Shown here: positions 20,116 to 32,300 of the stretch, one piece after another
Layout of the letters: the number at the start of each line of letters is the position of its first letter
How positions within the stretch are numbered: the first letter of the stretch is position 1
Assembly (NCBI GenBank): GCA_943704415.1
Contig: CALSCO010001868.1
Location: 1-33,896, forward strand
DNA from: Parvularia atlantis
Taxonomy: Eukaryota > Opisthokonta > Rotosphaerida
Reading direction: 5' to 3'
DNA: 33,896 bases
The notes under the pieces: model-generated
Told to the model about the DNA's origin: nothing
Seen by the model: only the letters and a program-made list of their open reading frames with translations
Database searches by the model: none
Made by a program: the position numbers and the translations under genes

Positions 20116-22646
20116 CTAGACCGCTTCGCTCTGCGCTGGCTTGACGCGGCGGAAGTGCACAACGAGCTCGGCCAGTTCCGTGTGCGGGAACAAGTCGACT
20201 ATGCCCGCGGCGACGGGCTCGAACGGCGCGCCCGTGAGGGCCTTGCTGCGTGGCCGGCAGAGCCTGCGCGCACGCGTGAGCAACCACGCCGTGCGCGTGA
20301 TGGGCACCCGGCGCGCACCCGACAAAGTTGCCGTCGACGCGCTTGGCGTCGCAGGCGACGTAGACGATGTCGGTCACGGCGGCGCAGTTGCGGATCGTGC
20401 GGATCACGTCCGTGTCTTCGCGTGCGCGTCAGAGGCCACCAGTGCAGTGCACGCCGTGGCACAACACGCACGCACGCCCGCGCGCGGCGGATCAAGCACG
20501 GCGACGACCTGCCCTTGGAGTGAGCGCGCGATGTTGTCGATCACGCTCTCGACCTTCGCGGCGTGGAACGCGACGTTGGTGATGCCTGGTCGCGGCCGCG
20601 TGAGTGGCTTGGTGTGCGCGGACAGGTGCGCCACTGCCGACCGTTCAGTGCCGCGTTCTTCTTCGCGTCCTCGATCGCCTCAGGGACGAGCTCGATCCCG
20701 ATCACGTGGCGGACCTTGCGCGCGACCGTGAGACCGATGGTGCCCGTGCCGCAGCAGACGTCGAGCACGGTCGTCTGCCATGCGGCGTTCGTCAGGCGCA
20801 CTGGGCGCGGGGGCGTGTGCGAGCATGCGTGCCTGGGGAGTGAGCTGGCACATTGTCGCGACGAGCGTGTAGAGCTCGGCGGCTGCCGGCGTGTTCACTT
20901 GGAAGAACGAGCGCGGTGAGATCATGAACCTGAGCGTGCACGCGGGTCAGCTGCAGACGCCGCGCGGGCAGTGCAGGAGCGCACTTGAGATCCAGCAGGT
21001 CCTCGACGATGGACGACTCGTCGCCGATGAGGCGCTCCATCGCGGCGTCAGTGAAGAGAAGCGACTTGCTGCCTTCGACCTGCACAAGACACGTCACGCC
21101 GTGCATGGCCAGCCGTCGCACCGCACGATACCTGCCATAGCAGATAGTGCAGTCCCAGCTTCGCGTCCGTCAGGTGGGCAACGAGCGCAGCCTTTGCGGC
21201 GGCCATGTCGGCGTCCAACGCCGTCTTCGCGTTCACCTGCACGACCGCCAGCACTGCAGCGCCAACGCCCGGCTTAGTCGGTGCGCATGACACCGCGCGC
21301 CACGCACGCTGCCCGGTCTCGGTCGTGCGCACTTGCACGAGCCGCCAGAAGCCCGAGTTGGTCACGCGGTTGTACACCGGCAGCATCGTCCTGAGGAGCG
21401 CGCACCCGGAATAAGACACAGCTTGCGAAGCGAGAACGCGACGCACTTGGTGCGCAAAAAGTCGATCAGACACGCGACCAGGGCCTTGGTGGGCTCGTTG
21501 ACGTTGAGACACTGCGACGGCTCCTGTATGCGTCCGGCCAACGCCTGCTGAGCGCGCCACGACCGCCGCAGCACACAACAGACGCACGGCCACGGCCACG
21601 CCGTCGCTGAACTGGCTGAGCAGGAAGCCGAGTGTCGGCTTGCCGTCGAGGCCGAGGCCGAACGAGAACTCGCACTTGTTGCGGTACCTGGGCGCGCATG
21701 AGCGTGCGCCCATAGCACAGCACATGCGTCCCGCACCCGGTCGTGCGCGGCGAGGGGACGACCGGCGCGAGTGGCATGCTCGGCTCAGCCCTGTGAGTGC
21801 ACGAGGCGCGTCGGCGTGCGCACAGCAGCGAGCCCCGTACGCGCAGACGCACACGGCCAGCCACGGCGGCCAGTCGGCCTTGTCGTACTCGACCCACGCC
21901 TCGCCGATCTTGCCGACGTGCTCGCGCAGGACGTCGCGCATAGCGCTGTGCTTCGTCGTGAGCTGCTGGTCGTACGGCATGCTACGCGCGCGCCCGTGAG
22001 CCGTCGCTCGCACGCGCGTCGCACCGGTCGCACCGCCATAGCGGCGTCACGCGGTCGTTGAGCTGCTCGGCTACGGGCACGGTCGTGTCGATCGCGCGCG
22101 CGGCCCGGCTCTGCGTCCCCGCGGGCGTTAGACGGCATACGACACGGCGCCGTCATGGGCCGCACCGGCGGCAGCGTGCGGTGGACGACCCACGGGAACG
22201 CGCGCAGCGTGCGCTTCTTGAACGTGGCGCCGTTGATCGCCGCGAGGGCCTTGTCGCGCTGCTCGAGGGTCTGCGCGCGGGCCGTGAGCGCACGAGCGCG
22301 CGCAGACGAGGATAAAGGCGCGGCGGCGCACGTCGTACGCGAGCAGCGCAAAGTCCTTGCTGCCGGCCTTGCGCACGCCGCTCGCGGGCACGCCGAGCTT
22401 GTCCAGCAGGCCGCGCACGGCGCTCGTGTTGACGAACGTGGGCAGATTGACGACGCGCACGCGCTGCCGCTCGCCCTTGTCGTCGCCCTCGCCGTCCTCG
22501 TCCTCGTTGTCGTCGGGCGTGGTGCGCGCGCGTTTGGCGGGCGGCAGCGGCGGCGCGTCCGCATCGGGCTCGACGACGGCGGTCGTGCTGCTGCTGCTGC
22601 CCTTGGCGGCGTCGATGGCGTCGGTGGCGGCTGTGATGCTGCTCAT
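20116..22646 (-). CDS. TRM2: tRNA (uracil-5-)-methyltransferase, TRM2/TRMT2A type
   Basis: SAM-dependent enzyme that makes m5U54 in the tRNA T-loop. The ATG at 22646 starts [14 protein letters not shown]; the first exons are 22646-22332, 22270-22166, 22110-22034 and 21981 downward. After an acidic linker comes an RRM ([37 protein letters not shown]), as in animal TRMT2A. Then follow [77 protein letters not shown], the SAM-binding motif [20 protein letters not shown] (about 20741-20766), DPPRAGV and [18 protein letters not shown]. The catalytic loop, usually YVSCNP, reads YVACDA: the nucleophilic Cys (codon 20353-20351) is kept but the following Asn-Pro is Asp-Ala. Small alternatives remain around the intron near 21800. 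The gene lies 79 bp upstream of nothing but MRPL27's 3' end, in the same orientation. Confidence 0.92.
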
Positions 22647-22725
22647 GATGCGGATGCGGATCGTGTGAAGGACAGCGCGCAGCCGTGCGAGCATCCACCG
22701 CTCGCACAAGAAACACAGTCGCCCG

Positions 22726-23334
22726 TCACGCCGCCCCCGCGCCCTCCCCCGTCGCGGCCGCCTTGACGTCGACGAGCGGGAAGCGCCGCTGCGCCAGCGC
22801 GACTTGCGCCAGCCGCTGCGCGACGTCGACGACGTGCACGTACGTGCGCTCGCGCTGCTCCTGGTACTGGAACTTGACGACGCCGGGCGCGGTCGCGAAG
22901 AGCGTGTGGTCGCGGCCCATCCCGACCTGGCGCGCGACCTCCGTCAGCTGTTGTCGACGGCAAACGACGACGCGCACGTTGAGCCCGGCGTGGTACTGCG
23001 TCCCGCGCTGGCGCACGAGGATGTTGCCCGCGATCACCGTCTGCCCGTCGCTTTTCTTCAGCCCGAGCCGCCGCCCTGCGCGCCGCCTCAGCGTCCTGCG
23101 CCGCCGCCGCGTCGTCGTTGTCGCGCGCCGCACCGGCCGAGTCGCGCCCGTTCTTGGTCGACCCGCCGGCCTTCTTCGTCGCCCATCGGCGCGCCTCGAG
23201 CTGCACGGCGACGGCACGCGCCGCTACGGCCCGCAGCGACGCGCGCGCGGCCGCCGTCCACCCTGCGCAGCGGGCGCAGCTGAGCCGCACGGTCCGTCCG
23301 TGCGACAGAGAGGCGCCGCACCCTGCATCGCCAT
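22726..23334 (-). CDS. MRPL27: Mitochondrial ribosomal protein bL27
   Basis: Large-subunit mitoribosome protein whose bacterial homologue reaches the peptidyl-transferase centre. Four exons: 23334-23322, 23262-23134, 23075-22978, 22926-22726, about 146 aa with all phases consistent and all three donors GTGCG. The first 32 residues ([20 protein letters not shown] and on) form an Arg/Ala-rich, acid-free mitochondrial targeting sequence. The bL27 core follows: [60 protein letters not shown] and [10 protein letters not shown]. These are the family signature, including [12 protein letters not shown]-terminal extension of about 45 aa ([20 protein letters not shown] and beyond) is typical of mitochondrial versions. 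The ATG lies only 27 bp after the stop of the upstream minus-strand gene. Confidence 0.94.
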
Positions 23335-23361
23335 GCTGACTCTGCCGCGCACAAAGACAGG

Positions 23362-26300
23362 CTAATTTCGACTCTCGAGGCGGTTCAGCCGCTCCTCGAG
23401 CCGCGTGAGGCGCGTGTTTGGCGTGGCAGCGACGGCCGCGGCGGACGACGCGCCCGCAGACGACGCAGCGACGACGGATTTCGGCCGCGGGCGCTGCTGC
23501 TGCTGCTGCTGCTGCTGCGACGACGGCGCGGTCGCGGGCGGGGCAGAGCGGCGGCTGGATGGCAGCGACGCGTGCGCCTGGCCCAGACGGATCAGCCGGC
23601 ACGCGGCAATCACGGCGGCCACGGCGGCGCGCAGCCGTATGAGGGGCGCGGGCCGATCGCCTGCGTGCCCCTCAACGGTGAGCGATGGCTGCGACGGCAG
23701 CAGGCAGGGCGCACCAAACACGCGCCGCGACGGCGCCAACGCGCCCCGGCCGGCCGTGCTCTCGACCAGCAGCACAAGGTAGCGCTTCTGGAAGGCGAGG
23801 TCGGCGCGGTGGCCTGCGCACGCCGCGAGCGTGAGCCGCGCGGGAGGCGGTCGGACGGCGACATGCCTGCCTCGCGCTGTAGGCGCAGCTTGAGGGCGTG
23901 CAGCTGCTTGGCAAACCCGCGTCGCTCGTCCGAGCTCACGTGCCTCTCGCGTGCGAGCAGTGCGGCCAGGTCCTGCAGCTGCCGCGCGAGCTCCGAGATG
24001 GGTGTCGCGCCATCCACGCGCGACACGTCCTCGATCAGCTCGCTGTCCTCGTGCGCGACCGCCGCCCGCCGCTGCTGTTGCGACGTGAGCTCGTGCACGC
24101 GCACGCGCAGCTGCGCCGGCCGCTCAGCACGCTCACCCATGCGCACGCACGCCGCACGCACTTCGTCATTGTCCGCGCGCAGGCGGCGAAGCTCGGCCGC
24201 CGTGCTGGCACCGTCGTGGCTGCGCGCGCCGTCGGCCGACTGCGCCTTGCGCTGCTGCTGCGTCAACCTCTGCGACAGCGAGTCCACCTGCCCTTGCAGC
24301 TGCTCCACCCTGCGCGCCGCCGCGTGTGAGCCCACTTGCGCACAGCCGCTGCGGGCCGCGCACCGCCGCTGGTACGCGTCGCACGCGCTCGCTAGGCGGT
24401 CGGCCGCGGCCGTGCGCTCGGTCAGCAGCATCGTCAGCGACAGCACCTCTGACTCTGTGCGCGTCGGCACCGCGCGTCAGCGCGCGCGGCAGGCATGCGC
24501 ACAGACGCACCCAGTGAGGCCGGCGCCGACGCTGACGACGCAGATAACAGCGCCAGCTCCAGCTGCGCCTGTGTTCGTCGCGCCTGCTCCTGCAGCACTT
24601 GCACCTCGTCGCGGTGCTGGACCTGCAGCTGGCTGATCTTGTCCAGCAGTGCGCGCTTCTCCACGCTGAGCGCGTTAATGCGGTCGGCCATTGACGCGAG
24701 CCGGCTGTGCGGCGGTCAGCGTGCTGCGCTGCCGTGCGCCGGCTTGCACGCACCTGTCGTTGGCGTTGCCCACCAATAGCCGCCCAGAGTCAGCAGGCAC
24801 GGCGTCAGTTCGTCCAGACGTCGGTGCCGCGCCGGCCTCTGGGCTGAGCAGCCGCTGCTCCGAGAGCTCGCTGTCGCCGCCCGTGTGAGGCGACACGCCC
24901 GCAATGAGAGCGCCGGGTCGCGCACCGCGCCAGCTGGTCGACGACCTCCTGCGTCCGCCGCACCGCGCGATCCTTCTCCGCGAGCTGTGCGGGCGGTTAG
25001 CTGGCCTGCGCATCGCCCACCACGGACACGTGCGCGCCTTTTGCGAGTTGAGCGCGGCGAGCTCCGTGTTGCTAGCGAGCAGACGGTCGCACTCGTGCTG
25101 CAGCCGCGTCGTGCGCTCGCGTTCCTGCGTCGTCTGCCGCATCAGCGCCCTGCGACGGCGAGCCGCCGCCGCACCATGGTCAGCTGCGTGCGCAGCAGTT
25201 CCGTCTCCGTGTCGGCCGCCGCCAGGCGCGTCTGCATGTCGTCTGCGCGCCGCCCACGTCAGGACCTTCCGCGCGCGATGTGCCACGACAGACGCACGCA
25301 TGGCGCGGCCCGTCTGCGCAGCGTGCTCTTGCAGCCGCGCGAGCTCGTCCGTCACAGCCACGTCCCTGAGCACACCGCATCAACGCGTCCGCCCACGCCA
25401 AGCCACAGCGCAAGCGCACCTCAGCTGAGCGCGCAGCTGCTCGACCTGCTCCTGTAGCGCTGCTAGATCGGTCGCCGCAGTGAGGCGCGACGCGTCGTGG
25501 GCCCTGTCAAGCCGCGCTCAGCATGCCACAGTGTCGTGAACGCGCGCGCGCGGGGCAGCGCACCTCTTCTCCTGCCGCAGCTGCATCTCCAGCGCGCTGA
25601 CTTGCTCGCGCATGCGCTCCTGCGCCGTCCCTTCACCCTGCAGCTGTCGCAGCTGGGCACGCAGCTCGTCCAACTGCGCCGCCAGCGCTGCTTCGACCTC
25701 GCGCCGCTGCGCCTCGGCCTGCGTCTGCGCCAGACGAAGCTGCTGCTCGTGCGCCAGCCGTGCGCGCTCGATGTCCGCCGCGACCCGCGCGCGCTCGTCC
25801 TCCAACGCGCGCTCCAGATCGCTCGCACGCCGCTGCTGCTCGCGCGCGCTCTTGTCTGCAGCGTCATTATCGGCACGCAGCTTGCTGCGCAGCGCCGTCA
25901 GGTCCTCCAAAAGCGCCTGGGCAATCTGCGCGCGGCAAGCGTGAGCCGCGTGCGCGGTGCCCCCCGCGCCGTCGTCGCACGCGCCATCGAAGGCGTCGCA
26001 TCGCTCGCCAGCGCCGTCGTGCTGGTCATGCGCGTCACCGCGGCGTGCAAGGCGCGCAGGTCCGCCGAGAGCGATGCCAGCTCGCGCGCTTGACGGATCG
26101 CGGTCTCCTCGTGCCTGCCCGCGTCGGAGCGCGCCGTCTGGAGCGACTGCGCGTTCGGTTGAGCGGCTGCATCGGCCCACACAAAAATGCGCACTTGCTG
26201 CAGCGACACCACGCTCGTGCTCAGTTCGCGCACGCGGCCCTCGAGCACCTGCATCTGCGCGTCGCGATCCATGCCCGCCGCGCGCGCCTGCCACGGCACC

Positions 26301-29300
26301 GTCAGCCAGGCACACCACGCGGCGCGCACGCACCTCGCGCAGCTCAGCCGCCAGGCGCGCCCTGTGCTGCTCGGCATCCCCCTCGAGTTGCGCGGCCTTG
26401 CTCCGCAGGACGTCGCGCTCGGCGACCGCGCGCGCCAGCTCGGTCTCGGCCTGGCGCAGCTGACCCCGCTCTAGCAGTTAGCAACAGCCGGACCAGGTGT
26501 CGGCACTCGCCGCGCACCTGCGTCTGTAGCGACGTCGAGTTCGCGCTCGCTGCCACCAGCTGCTCCGCCGTGTGGCTCGCGCGGTGCGTCTCGGCCTGCA
26601 GCTGCTCGGTCGCGCGCTTCTGCGCCTCGCGAACGGTGCCCAGCTGCTCCTCGTACTGCGCGGCCAGCTGGCGTGCGTGCGCGTCCTGGTCGGCCAGCTT
26701 GCGCCGATGGTCCGCAAGCAGCGACCGCAGGGACGCATTGGCTTCGACCTCGTTCTGGTACGACTGCCGCAGCTCGTGCACGTGCGCGGTCATCATCTGC
26801 AGCTCCTCCGAGACCGCGGACGCCGCCGTGGCCGCTGCGTCGACCGCGGAGCTGCACACCCGCCAGTGTCAGCCCCCTGGGCGCTGTCGTACTGGCCGTG
26901 TGCACGCACGCGGTCGGCAAGGCGCGGCGCGCGGCCAGTCGGTCGCTCTCGGACGCGAGGCGCTCGAGCTGCACCGACTGCGCCTGCAGCTGCTCGAGGA
27001 TGCGGCCGAGGCTCGACTCGCGGCCACTGCGGCGCGCGGGCAGGCTGCGTGCGCGGCGAAAAGGTTAGTGCGCGCACGCGATTGCACAAGTTAGACGCGC
27101 ACCGGAGCTCAAACATGTCGTCAGCGTTGTCCACCAGGCCGGCCTCGTCGTCCGCGCCGTCATCGCCAAGGTCAAGCAGGTCGCGTGTGCGCGTCGATGC
27201 GCGAGCGGGCGGCTGCGCGGTGCCGAGTGGGGAGGCGCCGGCGCTGGTGTCGCGCGGCGCCGCAAACGTGGTGCCATGCAGCGTTGCGCCGTGCGTCTGC
27301 GTCGCCACCAACAGGTCCTTGGTGCGCTGCAGGTCCGTGACCTTCTGCAGCAGCTGGTCGTTGGTCGCGCGCAGCGTGTCCACCACCGCCAGCTGCTCCG
27401 CGTACGCTTGCTCGCCCTCACGTGCCTCTGCCACGGCCTCGCGCAGGCGCGCCTGCTCTGCGAGTGCCCGGTCGCGCACGCGCGTTGCCTCGGCTACGGC
27501 CGCTTCGAGCTCGGGCACGACGGCACGCAGTCGCCCGACTTCGTTCTGCAGCGCCTCGATGATCTGGTCAGCCGATGTCAGACGCTGGCGCAGCTCGCTC
27601 TCCGTCGCGGCCAGCTGCTGCGCCTTGCTCGCCACGCCGTCCATCTCCGCTCGAGCGCGCGCCTCACCGGTCCGTGCCTCGTCCAACGTCACGCGCAGCG
27701 TCTCGTTCTGCGTCGCCAGCGTGTGCACGCGCGCTTGCGCTTCGGCCACGGCGTCGCCAAACTCCTCGTTCTGGGCGCGCAGGGTGCGCATCTGGCCCGT
27801 GTGTTGCGTCACGAGCTCTGCGCGCAGCGTCTCGAGCTCCTCCTGTAGCCGAGCCGCAGTCATCTTCGGCGCGACGGCGGTCGTCGTTGGCATCGGAGGC
27901 GCGATCTGCAGCTGTGCCGCCTCCAGCTGCGCCTGCGTGCTGCGCAACAGCGCCTCCGTGCTCTCGAGGGCCGCGACCGCTGCGGCGTGCTTCGCCACGG
28001 CCTGCTCGCGCTGCGCCTCGGCGGCCTCAGCACGGTCCTGTGCTGCGCGCGTGGTCTCCAGGGCCGTCTCAAGCTCGCCAATCAGCCGGGTGCGCTCGCG
28101 CGCCTCGTCCTCACCGACCGTGTGCAGGCGTTGCGCCTCCTTGAGCGCCTGCGCGGGCGATTAGCGGTGTTGCCGGCACGCACGCGGAGCACGCGCACCA
28201 ACTGCGACTCCAGCAGGTCAGACTGAAGCTGCGCCCTTTCGTTGAGCGCCTCAGCACGCGAGGCCGACAGCTCCGCCTCAATGTGCGCGCGATCCGTGCG
28301 CGCGTGCAGAAGCTCATCCTCCAGCCGTGACTGTGACTGCGCGGTTGGCACGGCTTTGGCACCGCCCGCCAAACGTGCCTTCGCGTCCGTCAGCTGCGAC
28401 AGCTCCTCGCGCTGCTGCTCCAGCAGGCTCTGCATCTCGTCCGCCTGCAGGCGCGTCTGCTGCAGCTGCTCGAGCTGCTGCTCGCTGGCGGCGCGGCCCT
28501 CCAGCATCTAGGGCCCCGCATCTCTGTCACTTACGTGCGCAGACGGCACGAGCGCGCGCGTCTCCCCCCTGAGCGCACCATCTTGCGCATCTCCTTGGCG
28601 CTGAGCGCGGCCGAGCTGAGCGTGTCGACCTTGCGCGTCTGCTCGGCAAGCTGCGCCGACACGTCTTGCAGCGTCTGTGCCGCGCGGGAGCGTGTCAGCG
28701 GTGGCGAGCGCGGTTCTGCGCGCGTGTATACCGCTGCCTGGGCTGTGTGCTCTGCGCGCAGCGTGTCGAGCTCGGCCGTCAGGCGAGACTCCTGCAGGCG
28801 TGCCTGCTGCAGCGCGGCGGTCTCGCGGTCAACTGCGGCCTCCAGCTCGGCCACGCGCGCCCGCAGCGGCTGGATCTCGCGCTCCTGCCGGTCGGCTTGC
28901 GCTTCTGCACAAGGTCGTCAGCATCGTCAGCGCCTGCACCGTGCTCGGCGCAAGCGACAGCACGCACGGACGTCGGCCTGCAGCTGCTCAAGCTCGCGGT
29001 GCACGGTCTCTGCTTTGTCGCTCTCCTTCGCGGCCGCGTCCCTGCGCTGCGCCTCGTGCGCAGTGATCTCGGCGCGCGCGTCTGCGAGCTGCTGCTGCAG
29101 GTCTTCCGCGCGGCTGCGCGCCAGCTCGGTCTGCGTCTGCGCGTCCTTGGTCTGGCGCGATAAAGTCTGAGCCGCAGGCATCACAGGCACTTCGCGCACC
29201 TGTGCAACCGCCTGCCGCAGTTCTTGCGCCAGCGCCTGGCTCGCACCTGTCAGCTGGGCGACCTGCAGCTCGAGCCGCTGGTTGGCGGCGGCAGACCCGG

Positions 29301-32300
29301 CGAGCTGCTCGCGCTGGGTGTCCACGATCATCTCGTGGCTGCGCAGGGCCGTCGTCTTGAGCTGCAGTTCTGTCTGCAGCGCGACCAGTTGCTGCAGATC
29401 GGCCTCGGGTGCGCGCCCCAGGAGCTGCTCCTTCAGGCTCGCGACGAGGGCTTTCTCGGTCGCATGCGCCATCTGCACGGCTGAGAGCATACACGACGTC
29501 AGCGTCCAGAAACACAGGCGCGACCGCGGCGCACCTTGCAAGTCTGCAGCCAGCTGCGCGCGCTGCTCCAGCAAGCCGCGCGTGCTCGCCAGGTGCTTGT
29601 CGTCGGTCGCGCGCTGCTCGTCCATCAGCCGTGCGACCTCATCCGCGCGCACTCGCATGGCGTCCTGCACTTGCTTGACCTCGCGTTCGCGCTGCTGCAG
29701 ATCTCTCTCGAGCTGCGCCCCGCGAGCCTTCTCGACGGCGAGCGCGTCATGCATGGCAGTGAGGTCGATCACATGCTGCTGCAGCGTAGCACGCGTGCGC
29801 TCGAGCTCGGCCTCCAGCGCCAGTTTGACGTCACGTGCGCGCTGCTCAAGGACGCTCTTGTCGTACTCCACCTGGCGCAGGTCGCCCTCGAGCGTCGTCT
29901 TGTCCTGCTGCGCCCGCCGCAGCTCTCCCTCGAGCACCGTCTTGTCGCCTTCGGAAAGCCGCAGACGCTCAGACAGGTCACGCTGCGCACTCAGCGCATG
30001 TTGCAGCTGCTCGGAAGCATCGCTGCTGCTCAGCGCCTCTTGTAGCTGTGCATCAAGCGCCTGCTGAACGTGCAGCGCATTTTGCAGCTCTTGCTCCGAC
30101 CGTGCCAGCGCGTCGCGTGTCTGCGATGCGCAAGTCAGAACAGCTTCGCGCACCGCGACACGCCACACACCTCGGCCAGCAGGCCGTCGACGTCTTGACG
30201 CCCCACGCGCTCGCTCTCGAGCTCGTCCTGCGCAGCGCACCGCTCAGACGCGACAGCGACCAATCGTGCGTGTCCGCGCACCATCAGCCGCTGAATGCGC
30301 TCCTCGCTCTGTGCCGTGCGCTGCTTCCACGCCTCGAGCTCGTGTTCGAGCGTCTGCTGCACAATCTGCGATGCACGATCAGCACGCCAGCACACTAGCG
30401 CGGCGACGGGGCACACCAGACGAGACTCGGCGAGCTGCGTGTCGTCCGCATGCCGGGCGACAGCCGCGCGCAGACCGGCGGCGTCGCTGCGCACGTGTTC
30501 GAGCTCCTGCTCAAGCGCGTGGGCCCTGTCCTCGCTGAGCGATGCCTGGGTGCGGCAAAACGGCGCAGTAAGCTCAACCGTTCTCGCCATTCCGATGACG
30601 CACCCGCTGTTGTGCGAGCTCGAGCGCAGCAAGCTGGCCGGCCAGGTTCGCTGCCATGCGCCGCTCCGCGTCCATCTGACCGGCGAGCGAGGAGCGCAGT
30701 CTGGCCAGCTGAGCGGCGAGCTGCGCAATCTGCTCGCCGTCATAAGCACATGCAGGCAGCGACGGCGCATGCTGGGGCGCACCAGCGCGTCCTTGTGCTC
30801 CACGCTTGCGGTCAGCTCCGTGATGTCGCTGACCTGGCGCTCGTCGTTGGCCAGAAGCTCCTGCGCATCGAAGCATAATGAGCGATCGCAAGAGCGCCTG
30901 GCAGGATGGCCGTGCCTCCAGCTCGCCCATCTCTGTGGCAATGCTCGGCTGCGGATGGCCAGGCGACACGCTGACGGGAGCGGGCGCCTCCAAGACCAAG
31001 AGCTGCTGCTGGTGCGCGTCGGCGACGGTCTGCTGCAGCGCCGACAGCGCCGACAGCAGCTCTGGGCGGGCATCAGCACCGAACAGACGAGCGCGCACAC
31101 CGCAGACGCACCTGGGTCGTACGTCTGCTGCTGCGACGCCAGCATGTGCTGCTCGTTCTTGGCCTGCAGCGCGTCGTGCGCAGCCTGCAGAGTCTGAATG
31201 CGGTCCTTTAGCGCAATGTTGTCCTGCCTGAGCGCGGCGAGCATCGCCTGCAGGCCGTCGCGCTCGCTTGCCGCGGCCGTCAGCTGGCCGCGCAGCGTGT
31301 CGCCGTCCTGTGCTGCCGCGCGAGCCGCGTCCTGCAGCATCGCCACCTCAGCATTCAGGCGATCGACGTCTCTCCGCGCGCTCTCGAGCTTGGCGTTGTC
31401 CTCGGCGTGCGCCCGCTGCTCGGCCTTGAGCGAGTCGAGGCTGGTCGCGGCTTTGTCCTTGTAGAACTGCAGCTGGTGGCGAGCAAGGCGCATGTAAGAG
31501 GGAGGCAAGCTCACGCGTGCACAGGTCGCGCACCTCTCCTGCCGCCGGCTCGTCGCGCTCGCTCAGTCTCTGCTCGAGCTCTTGCTGTTGATGCTGCAGG
31601 GCCGCTAGCTGTTGCTTGAGGCCGCTGATAGTCGTGTCGCGCTCGGCGAGCGCCTGGGCACTGGCTGCGGCCGCAGCATCGTCATCGCTGTCGCGCTGCT
31701 GAAGTTCCGTCTGCACCTTGGCCAGCTGGTCGCGCAGACGCGCCGCCTCGGCTCGTCCGGCGTCAGCCTGCAGCTCGGCCTCAGCGAGCTTGTCTTGCAG
31801 CCTCGCGTCCTCTTGCGCCATGCCTGCCAGGTCGTCGCGAAGCTGCTGCAGCTGCTCATCTTTGGCCGCAACTGTGGCGGCCAGCTGGTCCTCGGCAGCC
31901 GTGAGCTGATCAAGCAGCTGTGCCGCCGATGTGCGCTCGTGATCCAACTGCTCGTGCAGCTGTTTGAGCTCTGCCGACCGGTCTTGCGATGAAACTTGCA
32001 GCTCGGCATGCAGAGACGCCGTTTGCTCATGTGCGACATCCAGCAACCGCTGCAGCTGTGTGCGCTCTTGCTGCACGACCGCGAGCTGCTGCTGCACCGT
32101 GGTGAGCTGACTGTGCGTCTCGTCCTTGGTCGCCGCGAGCTGCTGCTGCACAGTGGCCAGCTGGTCGACTGCCGTGTCGCGCTCCTGCTGCACGGTTGCG
32201 AGCTGCTGCTGCACGGTCGCGAGCTGCTGCTGCACCGTAGCGAGCTGCTGCTGCACCGTGGTGAGCTGGCTGTGCGTCTCGTCCTTGGTCGCCGCGAGCT

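Noticed and set aside
26572-28164. 530-codon plus-strand frame rich in Ser, Cys and Arg
   Set aside because: It is antisense to the coiled-coil exons of the PACT gene; the composition is what the reverse of Gln/Leu/Glu codons gives.
28490-28575. ATG after 28507 as the start of a second coiled-coil gene
   Set aside because: The sequence just upstream is a well-formed intron (GTGCGC to TAG) joining KEMRKM to MLEGRAASEQQ in phase, so one continuous gene is simpler.
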